From the NCBI GenBank assembly GCA_047495785.1, contig JBLDXI010000013.1, positions 4,278,001 to 4,342,000 of the forward strand: a stretch of DNA of 64,000 nucleotides, given 5' to 3'. Position numbers and translations under genes: made by a program. The notes beneath the pieces were generated by a model that did not search any database, had not been told where the DNA came from, and saw nothing but the letters and a program-made list of their open reading frames with translations. This DNA is from Lepidodermella squamata. Lineage: Eukaryota; Gastrotricha. Below, piece by piece: positions 1 to 10,953 of the stretch; the first letter of the stretch is position 1, and each line of letters starts with the position of its first letter.

Positions 1-2023
1 TAAACATCAACATTAAAAACTGTTTTGCTCCTTGATTTTTCACTCAATTACCTTGTAAGCCTTTAGTTGTCTTGAACAGACGCAAAATTGATAAATTATA
101 TACCGCGGAGCACGCTTATCTTCCTCGTTCCTCGTCATCTATGTTCATCTCATATATTGAATAATTAACACAAAAGAAATATTGTAATATGATATCGACG
201 GCTTGCTTCGTTTTCTGAAAACCAGCGGAAATAGTGAAAAAATAATCGCGGCTGTTTTCACGCAAAAACACACTTAATTTTTTGTGTCGTTGAAGTACAT
301 CGCCGAGACGCGCTTGAATGTGCATGGAAGCGATCGCTATTGTAATTTAAATGTCTATGCTGTGGTTTTTCGCTTGATTCATGTCATGAATATTTCTTCT
401 CTCCTGGTCGTTGACACAACAAATAAAATTGGACATTAGCCTGAGTTGCGGTCGTCTGTTTTTTTTATTATTATTATAAACGAATCAAATCGAGCCGATG
501 AATAATCTGTTTTGTAGATTTTTCGGGCAAGGAAATCGCCGGCATGAAATAACTTTAATACGCCATTTATTCTTGGCTTTATCTCCCGTGGGCAAGCGAT
601 TAGGTACACATTTTTTCGCTTGAAATCGATTTTTACCCATTTGTATTATCACGCGAGTCACGCTTGCTGGAGGGCTTTTTCTCTTCTAGTTCAAAATGCC
701 CTCAACCATTATTTTATCGATCGGCCTGCGTTTACCACAGTTTTTTTCTCCAGTAGGTATCCGAGAGCGCGATTGTCGTATATTAGTGGGTAATATTATA
801 TGAACTGCGTGAGAATTACAAGGCTAAATATAGGAGCCAAAACACGTGAAGAGCAGCCGCAGCAGGGCGCGCCGCAATAAACCAAGCGAATGAATCGAGT
901 GACTGAGCCTACTACAACGGCGGCTTGATTTTTTGAACGAGTCTTTTTTTACACACTTGAGTCGGCTCTCGCTTTTAAAGATGCTGCTTACGCCTTGCGC
1001 CGTGCTTGAGTGATCTCTTATACGGCGCTAGTAAAAAGCTTACATTAGAATTCAGAGTGGCAACTCAGTTTCACGGTATCCTGCTTCATTGTCCTCACAC
1101 CTGTGAAAAACAGTACCTAATATTATCGCAGAAAATATTCCAGTAGGTATCAATATTTTTTCCAGATGTCCCTAAATTATTCTGCGGCTCGTTCATACTC
1201 AAGTTAAAAATCATCGGAAATGACGTCATCAATTATTTTTATTTCACAAAAAACCACATTCGGTTAGCATTCTCGTTAAAGGTGTGATTTTCTGAGCTAT
1301 GAGCGTTCAAGGTGAAAGAGAAATGAGATATTTGAAAATTTGATTACACCGTGTTATATAGGCAAGGTAATGTTTTTGAAATGCCACAATGCATCGCTTT
1401 GCCGTAATTCGTTGCGTCATTTTGGGGGTAAATACCGTGGAATTATCTGGTTGCCGGTTTCTTCCGGATGACGTAGGAATGGCAGTATTCAGGTGGCAGA
1501 TGTGTCAACAGAATAGCCGCGCCCACATTGAAAGTTATACAATTTAAATAGCAGCGTAGTAATAACAATTATTATATATTATACGAAAGACAGCAGGAAC
1601 GGAGTCATCATATCCATGAATACCGCGTAGAGCATTGCGCCCTAAATTCGGGCACTTATTGGATTTTCCCTACTTTGCCACCTAGGTTAATTTTTAGAAA
1701 AAATGGCAAAACTAAATTTATAGAAGAATTCTCGGGCTATCTATCGAATGCAAGTTCCCGCATATCCGGGCGATTTCACCTTGATTTATGGCTAATTTAG
1801 AAGTAAGCTGGACTCCTGAAGTGTGCTAGAGTTAGTAGTAGATAGCAGTAGATACTAGTAGATAATTTAGTATTAGAGGTAGTATTAGATTTTAGTAGTG
1901 AACTAGAATTAGGTTACGCCAATACCTTAAGTTTGATACCGTTAAATTCGTGGACTATCAACAATTTCAGTCAATAATTGCACCAGGAGACGTTTTTTAG
2001 CAGCTGTTTCATGTTTCACTCAG
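1..2023. other. Intergenic, no gene recognised
   Basis: I see no convincing coding exon on either strand. The stretch is AT-rich with short homopolymers. Stray short ORFs lack splice-site support or recognisable residues. Upstream exons of the gene that becomes visible at 2024 may lie here, but I could not link any of them in phase. Confidence 0.5.
1827..1906. repeat. Degenerate TAG-rich simple repeat
   Basis: About 80 bp made almost entirely of interrupted TAG, TAGTA and GTAG units. It is a decayed trinucleotide microsatellite. Confidence 0.7.
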
Positions 2024-2736
2024 CAGTCGTGAATTTGAAACAACGCCGAGACAATTTTTCATTCCGGAACCTCGTAGGTGCCGCTGATGACGCGGCTCGG
2101 GTTCATCGAAGCTACAACGAATATCACCTTGTTCGTTTGGTAGTAGGTCCGCGAAAAATCCAGCAGCCTTTGCGGTCCGACAAAACTCCCAAGTTTAATA
2201 TGCGGTGGTGTGGCTTTGTTTTGCCGAGACGATTAGCTTTTTACAGCAAATCCGAGTACCGGACAATGCTAGGTACCATTATGCGATTGAAAATGCCGGC
2301 GCGTCGGTCTGCCTCGGAGATATAATGGTAGAACAGATGATTGCGATGCCAAATCGCTTCTGTAAATGCGAAAATTCAAAATAACAAAAATGATAAAAAT
2401 GCTAACTGACCGCAATTTCAGCACACAACGGCCACAACGGAGCAGTTACAAGCTAAAATAAACTTGGGCGGTATGGGGTCACAGCCAGGCGGAAAGTCGA
2501 CGTTTGCGCTACCGTCTACGCAGGAAAAAACTGCGCAACAGAAGGGGCATTTCGGCGGATCGTTGATAGGATCACCTAGATTGAAAAGTTTCAACACACA
2601 AGATCGGCATATCTCATCACTACCACATGTCCGCGGTTTTCACCTATCGTCAGAAGACGTCCGCAAAGTTCTTGCCCAACTTGGCATTTCTGATACACCT
2701 AAACCTAGCCAGCGCAGAGCCTTCCAATTATATTGA
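2024..2736 (+). CDS. Spliced gene of unknown function (3' exons; 5' end unresolved)
   Basis: Four exons fit together in phase: 2024-2077, 2147-2192, 2247-2327 and 2422-2736, with AG/GT borders and a TGA stop at 2734-2736. The best acceptors are the pyrimidine-rich stretches ending at 2246 and 2421. The last exon reads open for 105 codons, is rich in Gly, Ser and Gln, and ends with SQRRAFQLY. The donor at 2328 is weak, and a different one (2361) would change the frame, so the internal joins are tentative. I found no start codon that connects in phase. I do not recognise the protein: no membrane segment, no signal peptide and no cysteine motif are visible. It could be the C-terminal part of a larger disordered regulatory or scaffold protein. 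Confidence 0.4.
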
Positions 2737-4154
2737 TGCACGGGCTAAAATTATGCTGATCCCAGCGCTCTTCTCAGAGACACCGCGCTATTTTCTACCA
2801 GCCGCTAATTTTATTTCGCCCTTACATTGTTGTGTTATACATTTGTTAGTTGACGAGGCTACGTAATCGTGCCGAGAGCATCGTAATAGGCGATGGTGAT
2901 GATAATAAAAATAAATATGCCAACATCGCCGCAAAGTCTGAAAATTAAGAGAAGGCGCTTTGGAGCCATTACAACGCTGATTTTGAGAATGTTCGAAACT
3001 GGGCGAATCCAGTTATTTTTCTCAATATTCGGCGAAAATCAGCAAGGGCAGTGTTTATTCGGGGTTAGAAAATTATGTTTCTCGTTTGTGGAATTTTGCT
3101 TTGTCAGGTTCGCTTCACTCAATCTACACAGTAATCCGAAAGATTGTTATTATTTATGAAGAATACAGAAGACTTCTCCAACTTTAAATGAAACCTGATG
3201 CAATCCCTTCCCAAGCAACAAGATGGCATGTGTTACTGTCGTTTCCTCTCTTCATTGCCCATAATTAGGTTTAAATATGATGTGGTTTCATCTTTCTCCA
3301 TTCGTCTAGGGTCTAGAGCAACAGTAATTTTCATCTTAAGAATTGTCATTTTTCATCAAACGGATTTTCCGTGTTATTTTTCAGTCAACCAATATCTTTT
3401 CCACCTAGTTTTACCGGTCAATCAATCAGGATCAAGGCAAAACTCGTCTTTTCGAGCAAAGTAGCTAGGAATTGCCCGTCCGACTCAAGGTATACGTAGG
3501 GTAGGGCAGCTTGGCAGTGCTAATAGGATAAAGCAATGGAAACGCATAACTTCAGGACAGGTTCACATTCAGAACAGAAAAAAGTGAAGATAGAAATTCA
3601 AAATGAGTCTGCAAAAAAGTCTGCATTTTTTCGGTTTTTCGTTCCCAAACGCTGCATTTATTAAGCAGCTTTCTGCATTAATTTGGCATCGAAAACAATA
3701 TTTTTCCAAAATAAATAATTCTGAGCCATAATTTTATTTGACCTTCACAAATTTATGCCGCTAAAAATCTCTGACCGCGATACACGGCGCGCTGCGATGG
3801 CGAAGCGTGGCGCTCGCATGATTTCTGTTTCCTCTTGTCAACTTCGTTCAGTCCGATCGATTGATTGGGTTTCGTTTATTCATATTTTGTGAATTGCACC
3901 CTTTTTTGATACTCCAGTCGCGTGTGACAACTGCGTTTCCTGTGTCAGCTTTAAAGGTAAGACGTCGTTTATTGTTGTCAGGCACGACCCCTGCAAATCA
4001 GCACTCTGTTCCCAACTCAACCATAATTGGGCTCAATTTTTTCAATTTGCTACATAAATACTGATCGAAGCTTCTAGAAATCATTACTTGATGTGATTTT
4101 TGCGTTTTAATTAGTTACATTCTATTTTTCAGGTTTTCAATCGCACCTCTCATC
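2737..4154. other. Intergenic region / 5' UTR of next gene
   Basis: No supported coding exon. A GC-richer patch around 3780-3960 followed by a pyrimidine-rich acceptor ending near 4132 looks like an untranslated first exon and a 5' UTR intron of the small gene starting at 4155. Confidence 0.4.
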
Positions 4155-4442
4155 ATGCTTACAGCCGAATCCTTTGCCGCTGAAAGCATCAATTTTCTGA
4201 AAATTTCGTGCGATTACGGAATGGATTGGGAACAAGTAAACAGTGGCATTGAAACCAAATCGCCGAATCTATCTTGAGCCTTGAGCTGACCCAAATAATT
4301 CTTCTACTCAGCTGCAATGTCTTGGATAGCAACGTTCGGCGGATTCTTAGGCAAGATGACCCACTCTGCCTGGGATCATCCCGGGAATGGCTACGCTTTT
4401 TTACCAATGAGCTTCAACTCATGCGCCTTTGTTATTAAATAA
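4155..4442 (+). CDS. Small two-exon gene, unknown function (about 72 aa)
   Basis: The ATG at 4155 lies 22 bases after a strong acceptor that ends a probable 5' UTR intron. Exon 1 is 4155-4242, the intron runs from GTGGCA to CTACTCAG, and exon 2 is 4312-4442 ending in TAA, so phases agree (1 then 2). The predicted protein starts MLTAESFAAESINFLK and contains SWIATFGG across the join. It has no signal peptide and no clear membrane helix. The second exon is also open in another frame, so a different donor would change the C-terminus. The WIATxGG core looks like part of a conserved protein, but I cannot name the family with confidence. The length suggests either a micro-protein or a gene truncated by decay. 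Confidence 0.4.
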
Positions 4443-4622
4443 GCCTTTTAACTAACGGGCTTTCGAAGTACCCGGATTCTGAGAGACCAATGCCAATCCG
4501 AACGGACTACCTTTCTAATAGCCAAGCTTATCAACTTTGAAATTAATTGACGGTATTTTACTCAAAATGAACATTAAAGGAACATTATTCACCCTTCATA
4601 GATTATTTTGATGCTTTAAATA

Positions 4623-5470
4623 TTAACAACTTTGACGGGATTCTGAAAATCTATGACCAGCCCTATTAGAGATACCGCTTTCAATGCTGGTTCGGCTACG
4701 ATGCTGCTTGACTGTGTTGCTCCCAACGCCCTCCATAAAATCCGCTTTCGCCACGACCGTTTGCTCGAGCCGCCGCTGCTTATCGCTCTGTCCGTTCGCG
4801 CTTCTGCCCAGCGGACCAGGGCCGGTGGGGCTTTCGCCGATGGTGGTGGCGCGCAAGCCTGGGCTCGGAGTTACGGATAACATCAAGCTGAAGCTGAAGA
4901 CGCTGTCATCGTGCCTCACTGGGAAGATTGCGTGGCTGATTGACCGACGAAACTCTTTCCAAGAGCGCAGCATTCATTAGACATCAAGCTGTTCAGCTGC
5001 AGGTCGCTTAACCGTGCGCAGACGCCTTTCAACCTTCAACTCGCCGCACATCCAGCCTGTTCAGCAGCAACTACCAGCTCCAGCATATATTGCACGGCAA
5101 GCTTATTTGCCTTTTCGTGCAACCTCTGCAGCCTCCTCTAAGCCTCCGCAGTACGATCTACAAGCCGGAATCCCTCAGCATCAGAAGTATGCTCAGCCAG
5201 CCCATTGAATGATCTTAACGTCGTGGTCAGCGACGAGCAACTATTGCAGAGCTGGTTCAGGCTTAAATATGGCTCGTAAGCATCAATATTCACAATGCCA
5301 GATGTGCTCCAGATGCAGCCGAAAAGCATTTGACGGGCGCTCATCGAAAAATGACAATTTGACAAAAGTTGACGTGACTTTTTCAGCCACCAAGAAAGGT
5401 CTGGGGTCCGCGCATCTTCTATATATCGATAAGAATAACATGAAAGGATCTTTCTAGCTGATTTCACCAA
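4623..5470 (-). pseudogene. Decayed coding patch, probable coiled-coil-like pseudogene
   Basis: GC content rises sharply against the flanks and both strands carry open stretches. On the minus strand, codons in 5470-5138 are open for 110 codons. The same frame then continues past stops as heptad-like segments such as RLQRLHEKANKLAV, SDLQLNSLMSNE and QRLQLQLDVIRNSEPR. Another minus frame is open for 116 codons over 4973-4623 with normal-looking codons. This mix of plausible segments, stops and frame changes fits a decayed gene or processed fragment. The plus strand also has open, Pro/Gln-rich reading (4981-5208), which may just be the antisense shadow. I cannot assign a parent gene. Confidence 0.3.
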
Positions 5471-6705
5471 AAATCAATGTAACGCGCCCTTTTAATGAGT
5501 TTATGACCTTATGGGCAGGTCCCCGGAGGGGGACTGCTGTTAGTCGGAAGACGAGAGTTTTCTGTGAAGAATGCGGCAGACTTCCCTCGATTTCCTTGTT
5601 AATCTTTTGAACATTTCTCTAACTTTTTTGGAATTCTTATTTTAATCAGATTTTTTTCTTTGAATATTCAAATGTATGCAAATTAGGTCTCGCCTAATTT
5701 GGAGGAGAGACGTCCTTCTGCTCGTGCAGGGTTTACCCTCATCGACAGATTTACTCTTTTCTCAGTGAGGATAATCACGCTGCGCTATCATTCGGTTAAA
5801 ATTAATCAGTGATTAGTGAATTCAGTGATAAATGACATGTGATTTTCGTATCTAATAAAGAGCAAGTAATATCGGAAGAAAGCTTCTCTACGACTTAGCT
5901 AACCTCTATTCAATACCTAGTTATCAGTAATTTTTAGTTTTGTATTCGAAAAACTATTATCAGAAGAACGTTTTTATATGATACCTAGAGCTAATTCATC
6001 TAAAGGTACGCATTCCGAGATCTAACCATAATACGCATCTAAAGAGAGCAGATGCATAATGCTGAGAGATGAAGCTACCCTGAGAGGTCTTCGCAAATGA
6101 ATTGACATCAGCCATCAGCCGCAATCCAATTAGTTTGTGTTACTTTTATTCCTCTTGAATACTCTTGAACTTCTAGATCTTCTCAGAAATTTACCGGCTG
6201 AATTCCTTGGAGATTAATCTATCGAGCGCAATTGTGCTTCCAATTTTTATTTTGAGTTTGCATATTTTTCGTTAGAAGAGTAATAGAACCGAGAGAAACG
6301 CGTGAGTTGAGGCCAACTGTCAATAAGCCCAGAAGTCTATATGCTTATCATTTATCATTATCCACGTTGAACGATCCTTACCAGAGCATTTAAGCTCAAG
6401 CACAGAAAGGCGCCATAAAAAGCACAGAGAGACATAAGTTTTGTTCTCTATGCTCTCAAGTTGCTCGTTTGCTAAATGAGTGTTGGCTTTGACCTTTGAC
6501 TCACTGGTATAGCTTCTCTAAAACGAAGAACAAATGCACTCGCTAACTCACAGTTACTCACAGATTGCGGAAAATGCACCCTGCCTTCCTGTGGCGCTGC
6601 ATGAAGTGGGTGTACATGCCATGTATGGTACGGGTGGTAGCGCCACAACTACGGAACAGGCAGAGGAGTTCTTCGGGATGTGTCCGAAAGAACGGAACCT
6701 TGCGC

Positions 6706-6743
6706 TCATCTCTTACTAGACCTTTTCTATATAAAACATAAAA
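6706..6743 (+). repeat. 38-bp direct repeat, left copy
   Basis: Identical over 38 bases to 7669-7706. The unit begins TCATCTCTTACTAG and ends CATAAAA. Exact identity in otherwise dissimilar flanks suggests a recent duplication or the ends of an inserted element. Confidence 0.8.
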
Positions 6744-7668
6744 TTCAACATGACATCCGAACGCTTGAACAACACTAAGAAATATTTTACCTTAATGAGA
6801 AATGCGCTGAGTAACTACGAATCTACGAATCTACGAACACTTGGGATGACATTTATGCAATTGAACCCGATAAAACTGGATGAAGAATCCCAATGGGTAT
6901 AGCTTCGACATAATAATACTAAATGTTGATACCAATAAGATGTGAGGCAAGCCTTATGAAAAAAGCCCTTGTTTAAGCTGGAAATATAATTTTAAAAAGT
7001 AATTGCTCAAGAACATTTATTTGTGCATAGTCACCCCAAATGCGGCTTGTCTTAAATACGTCTCGGCTTGTCGGCTTGCAGCACGCATCTTGCAGCATCT
7101 TCAATCTTGAAGTTGCGATTAGCCGAAAATCCAATTCGGACTTCCGCAATTTGATCTCGGATGATACAAAGAATCATGCCAAGATACCAAGAATCTCACG
7201 ACCTTCTGAGGCAGGGTATATCGCACAGGACATACCCGCTGGAATTTCAGGAACGGCGGATAGACCACGCCGATACTCGCTGGTGTCATACAGTTAATAA
7301 CATGAAAAAGCTCATCGTCACGCTGATTGCAAGTCCTGAATGTCAAGCTACGCGGGGTAACTTGCTCAATGACACGAACACTTGACCGCTGCTGCACCCG
7401 AGAAGTCATGAGTCATATGAACGAAATTTGTTGAGGTCTACTTATATTTCAAGCTGGCTGATTAGTTGCCTCTCCAAGCGAGCCAGGTGAAAAGAGTGAA
7501 GACGGCAGTCCGTCAAACATCTGAAATTTAGACGAAAGAATGAAACATGGGATCTAACAAATCTAACACGCCGCGATGATCTTTGAGATTGTTAGCCTCA
7601 ATTTCTAACTGATTCCCGGTTACACAGGAGTCAGCCTTTGTCTCGTTGACGCATCTTTTCTACGTCAG

Positions 7669-7706
7669 TCATCTCTTACTAGACCTTTTCTATATAAAAC
7701 ATAAAA
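7669..7706 (+). repeat. 38-bp direct repeat, right copy
   Basis: Exact second copy of 6706-6743. The interval between the copies is 925 bases, the size of a non-autonomous element or short solo insertion. Confidence 0.8.
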
Positions 7707-8072
7707 CTCCTTTTTCCGCAAGACAACGCAAGACAATGGGACCTGCCCATTACGCCACGCTGCAAGCGCAGCGCAGCGGCGTAAGAAAATGCTTATGCTA
7801 CTGCGCCACGATCGTATCCGTCAAGGCTAAGAAAAACTGCAGCAATGAATAGCATCAAAATGATATTTAGCAAATAAGATAAATTATAGTCCATATGTAA
7901 TAATGAAGGCCAATATATTATTTAATTATCAGAAAATGCGTCCTTAGTTATCGTTGGGTGTAGCCTGCGGCTAATATGCCGTTTCACGCAATAAACCAAC
8001 AAACCAACATACCATGCAGGTTGTGCGTCCTCGCTTATAGCGGAAGCCATCGGCTGTCTCCCAATTTTCACT

Positions 8073-9987
8073 ATGTTCAGATCCGCTTCACGAGGAACCT
8101 CAGTCACGCCAACGCCACGCAAAGAATCCTTGTTTGACGTTAGTCTTTGATTTGCACACTATTTCATTCATTATTCAGCTGATCCTTTCTTTCCTAGCGG
8201 CTGAGACGTAAGGTATCAAGCAAAGCGGACGTCAAAGCTGTTGCTCGGTCAAATAATTTAGCTGGCAGCCAGCATCTTAGTAGAAGCACGGGAACTTTAG
8301 TACGAGTCGAAGATTTCGATGATCATCAAAGTGTCAACACGTCCTCTCTCGAATCTGATATTCAACAGTCAGCTGAGCCATGTTTACCTATTTTAATATA
8401 TTTGCATGTTCTTATTCCTCAGGCCTCAGCCTCAGCGAGTGTATCGAAGAGCTCAGCATTTCTCCACGCAAAATATAACTGAGGCAGTTCGCCTTACTCA
8501 GAGTGCACCGAAACCTTCCGTAAGATCCACTGATAGTACCGATAAAGAACGCAAACGGCGAGGTAATTGATTGTTCATTCGTCTCTCGTTATCTAATTGG
8601 CAAATGATAATTTCAGAGCTGGTATCGTTAATATCTTCACATGGCATAGCGATGCTGCAAAGTCTGGATGCAAATTTGAAGAAATTGGAAAAGGAAAACG
8701 AGCGACTGAAGAATGAAAACTCGTCTTTGAAGGAGGAATTACACCGCCCTACAGATTCCCGAACGGTGTGTTATCCGCATGTTATGTGATGAGCAACGGC
8801 AAATTTTATTGTGTTAAACAGAATGTGAGAACAACGACTTTTATTAGCGGCGAAAGCGGCATGCCCGAGAGCGTTTCTCAGATATATCTCTTGCAGCAAC
8901 AGCTTAACAAGAATGCTGCTCTTTTAGAGGAGAAGATCGAAGATTCAACTACACTTAGTGCTCAAGGTGCATTAAATTTGACCTCTGATTAATGTCAGCT
9001 TACCATTTGCTATTTCAGTCGCGCAATTGGTCGCGCAAAACAACGATATGCACAAGGAACTGGCAGCTGCCCTCGATAATCAGAAAACATCCCAAGATGA
9101 GATTACTTCGCTGAAAAGGCAGATTAAAGAGTTGCAGCGCACGAAAAAGATGGCTGCCGATGAAGAGGTATTCGTTCTTCAGAATAACTTGGCTGATTTG
9201 CAAAGGTTCAATCTCAATTTGTTCAATCTCGATATTCATTTAATCACATTAAATTTTAGGGAAAAAGAAAACTTGGAAAGGCAGTTGAACAGAGAGTTGA
9301 AAGAGTCTAAGGACGAAGTCTCCCGTCTAACAGCCGAGCTATCTAAAGCCAATGGGCTATTAAACGAATCTCGCCACGAATTTCGAGAACTCACGCTAAA
9401 ATACGAAGCTGTGGTGCTTCAACAGGCTGAATTGACAAGAAGCTGTAAAATTCAGAGTGCAGCTTATCAAGAACTCCAGAAACGAGTGGCCGAAATGGCT
9501 GATGATCAAATGACAAATGATAGCATTTTGCAGTAAGTTTTGAGTATTTCTTCTCTTATACATATGTGTATGTATAATTGAATTTATTATCAGAGCAACG
9601 ATTCAGATGGCTAAAAAAGCCGACAAAGAGAGGAAGCGAGTGTTCGATGTCGTCGAAAATACAGGGAAAGTTTACGAAACTTATTTCGCCGAATACGAAG
9701 CGGACTCTCAGGAATTACGGGCCAAGTTGAAATCGTGCCGAGCTCAAATGTTGCGCAATAAGAGCGTTTATGAAAAATTGCTCAAGGAAGAACGTGCCAA
9801 ACATGCCGATCGGCTCAGATCTAAAGATGACGAACTCGTCTACCTTCGTGCTCTTTTGGGCAACAGGGATTCCGATATCACGAAAGCTCACGGCAGGTAT
9901 ACAACTGCTACTGAACTCTTAGGAATGACTCTTCTCATGCAACAACAGTCGAAGCACTCGGGTCACTTATCTGACGGAATGTATTGA
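8073..9987 (+). CDS. Coiled-coil protein, eight exons (about 507 aa)
   Basis: Eight exons join with consistent phases: 8073-8138, 8198-8367, 8423-8562, 8617-8765, 8822-8966, 9019-9205, 9260-9532 and 9594-9987 (TGA/TAA-free reading up to the stop at the end). Introns are 50-70 nt. Residues 1 to about 150 are Ser/Thr/Arg-rich and probably disordered (starts MFRSASRGTSVTPTPRKES). From about 155 to the C-terminus it is nearly continuous heptad coiled coil with segments such as LKKLEKENERLKNENSSL and VSRLTAELSKANGLLNESR, and it ends in a short Gln/Ser tail. No motor, zinc finger or membrane segment is visible. A cytoskeletal, centrosomal or ciliary scaffold role is an inference from the architecture only. 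Polyadenylation signal AATAAA at 10236-10241. The exon 2 donor (8368) is the least certain join. Confidence 0.75.
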
Positions 9988-10235
9988 AAATACGTTTTAT
10001 CGTTGAAGTATAATTCCGATGGTAACTCATTCTCACGCTTCTTGCTTGCGATTCCACGGTCGATCGGCTCATGCTCCACCTGTTAGAGTGCTTGAATTTA
10101 CACTTTTCATTTTCTACGATCTCTTAAATTAATAATTCGCATTCACAAATGTGTTGTTTGCTTTTGTTTGTGCCAGACGTATTGCTGATAATTTGTGCAA
10201 GCTTTGAAGCAATTTTCGCCAATTCCCGGGATGCA

Positions 10236-10241
10236 AATAAA
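10236..10241 (+). terminator. Polyadenylation signal of the coiled-coil gene
   Basis: AATAAA about 250 bases after the stop at 9987. A second AATAAA lies at 10504-10509. Confidence 0.45.
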
Positions 10242-10544
10242 AACGGTTTTGTTCGTTCAGCGACTTGATTTTATTTTGTTTCCTCTCATCCAAGTCAGAA
10301 TAGAAGCAATTTGAAGCCGTTTCTTCCCAGGTCAATAAACTCTCTGGACAACAAATACTTGGATATCGTAAGTAGCAATAGAAGAAGACGAAGAAGAGAA
10401 TGCACAAATGTGAATGAAGCAAAAAGGAGTTTTTAAAAGGCTTTTCCACTTTCAAGCTCGATCAATTATTCATAAATCGGAGCATTTTGCTTTCATGTAA
10501 ACAAATAAAGTAATTCATTTGTATAATAATAATAACAATAGTGA

Positions 10545-10550
10545 TTTATT
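10545..10550 (-). terminator. Candidate polyadenylation signal of the zinc-finger gene
   Basis: TTTATT on the plus strand (AATAAA on the minus strand), about 400 bases beyond the stop at 10954. A further candidate lies at 10270-10275. Confidence 0.4.
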
Positions 10551-10953
10551 AACAATTTTCAATAATATAAATTACACAAATCAAAGAAGGAAGGCGAAGG
10601 ATTATCAGTTTTTCGAATTTTGAAGAAAGCGGCCAGTTTTGAATGAACAGCTGCTGCGCGATCACGCAACGTTTTCTTCGGTAACAAAAACAAACAAAGA
10701 AACCACGCCGAAAAGACTTGTGATGGCCACCATTTTCTCAGATTTTTACAAATCATCAGCATCAAGTACAAAAATTAGACAGAAGAAAGGAGTTCTCTGC
10801 ACCGCGTTCAGAATAAAAAGGATTGTTCAAGCTGATTGTAATTTCCCCATTTTTCCTTATCAATCGAGAGGTAGTTTGAGTAATATAATAATATTTCAAA
10901 TTTATAGAAGCGAAAGATTTCAAGTAGTAGTACCACGCCGTTTCAATTTTTTT

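Larger units (their letters stand above)
5471..8072. other. Intergenic, repeat-bearing
   Basis: Mostly AT-rich sequence with no supported gene. It holds an exact 38-bp direct repeat (entered separately) about 960 bp apart, and a small inverted motif around the word TGTGGCGCT near 6590-6650. Short ORFs near 6534-6719 and 7040-7409 are open on one or both strands but lack any recognised motif. They may be remnants of a mobile element bounded by the direct repeats. Confidence 0.4.
9988..10953. other. Convergent 3' UTR region
   Basis: Lies between the stop codons of two convergent genes. It holds polyadenylation-type hexamers on both strands, so the two 3' UTRs probably abut or overlap. The short ORFs here have no codon bias and are treated as UTR noise. 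Confidence 0.6.

Noticed and set aside
7119-7409. Minus-strand 96-codon ORF with opposing plus-strand ORFs
   Set aside because: Open on both strands, no splice support, no motif. Kept only as unexplained sequence.
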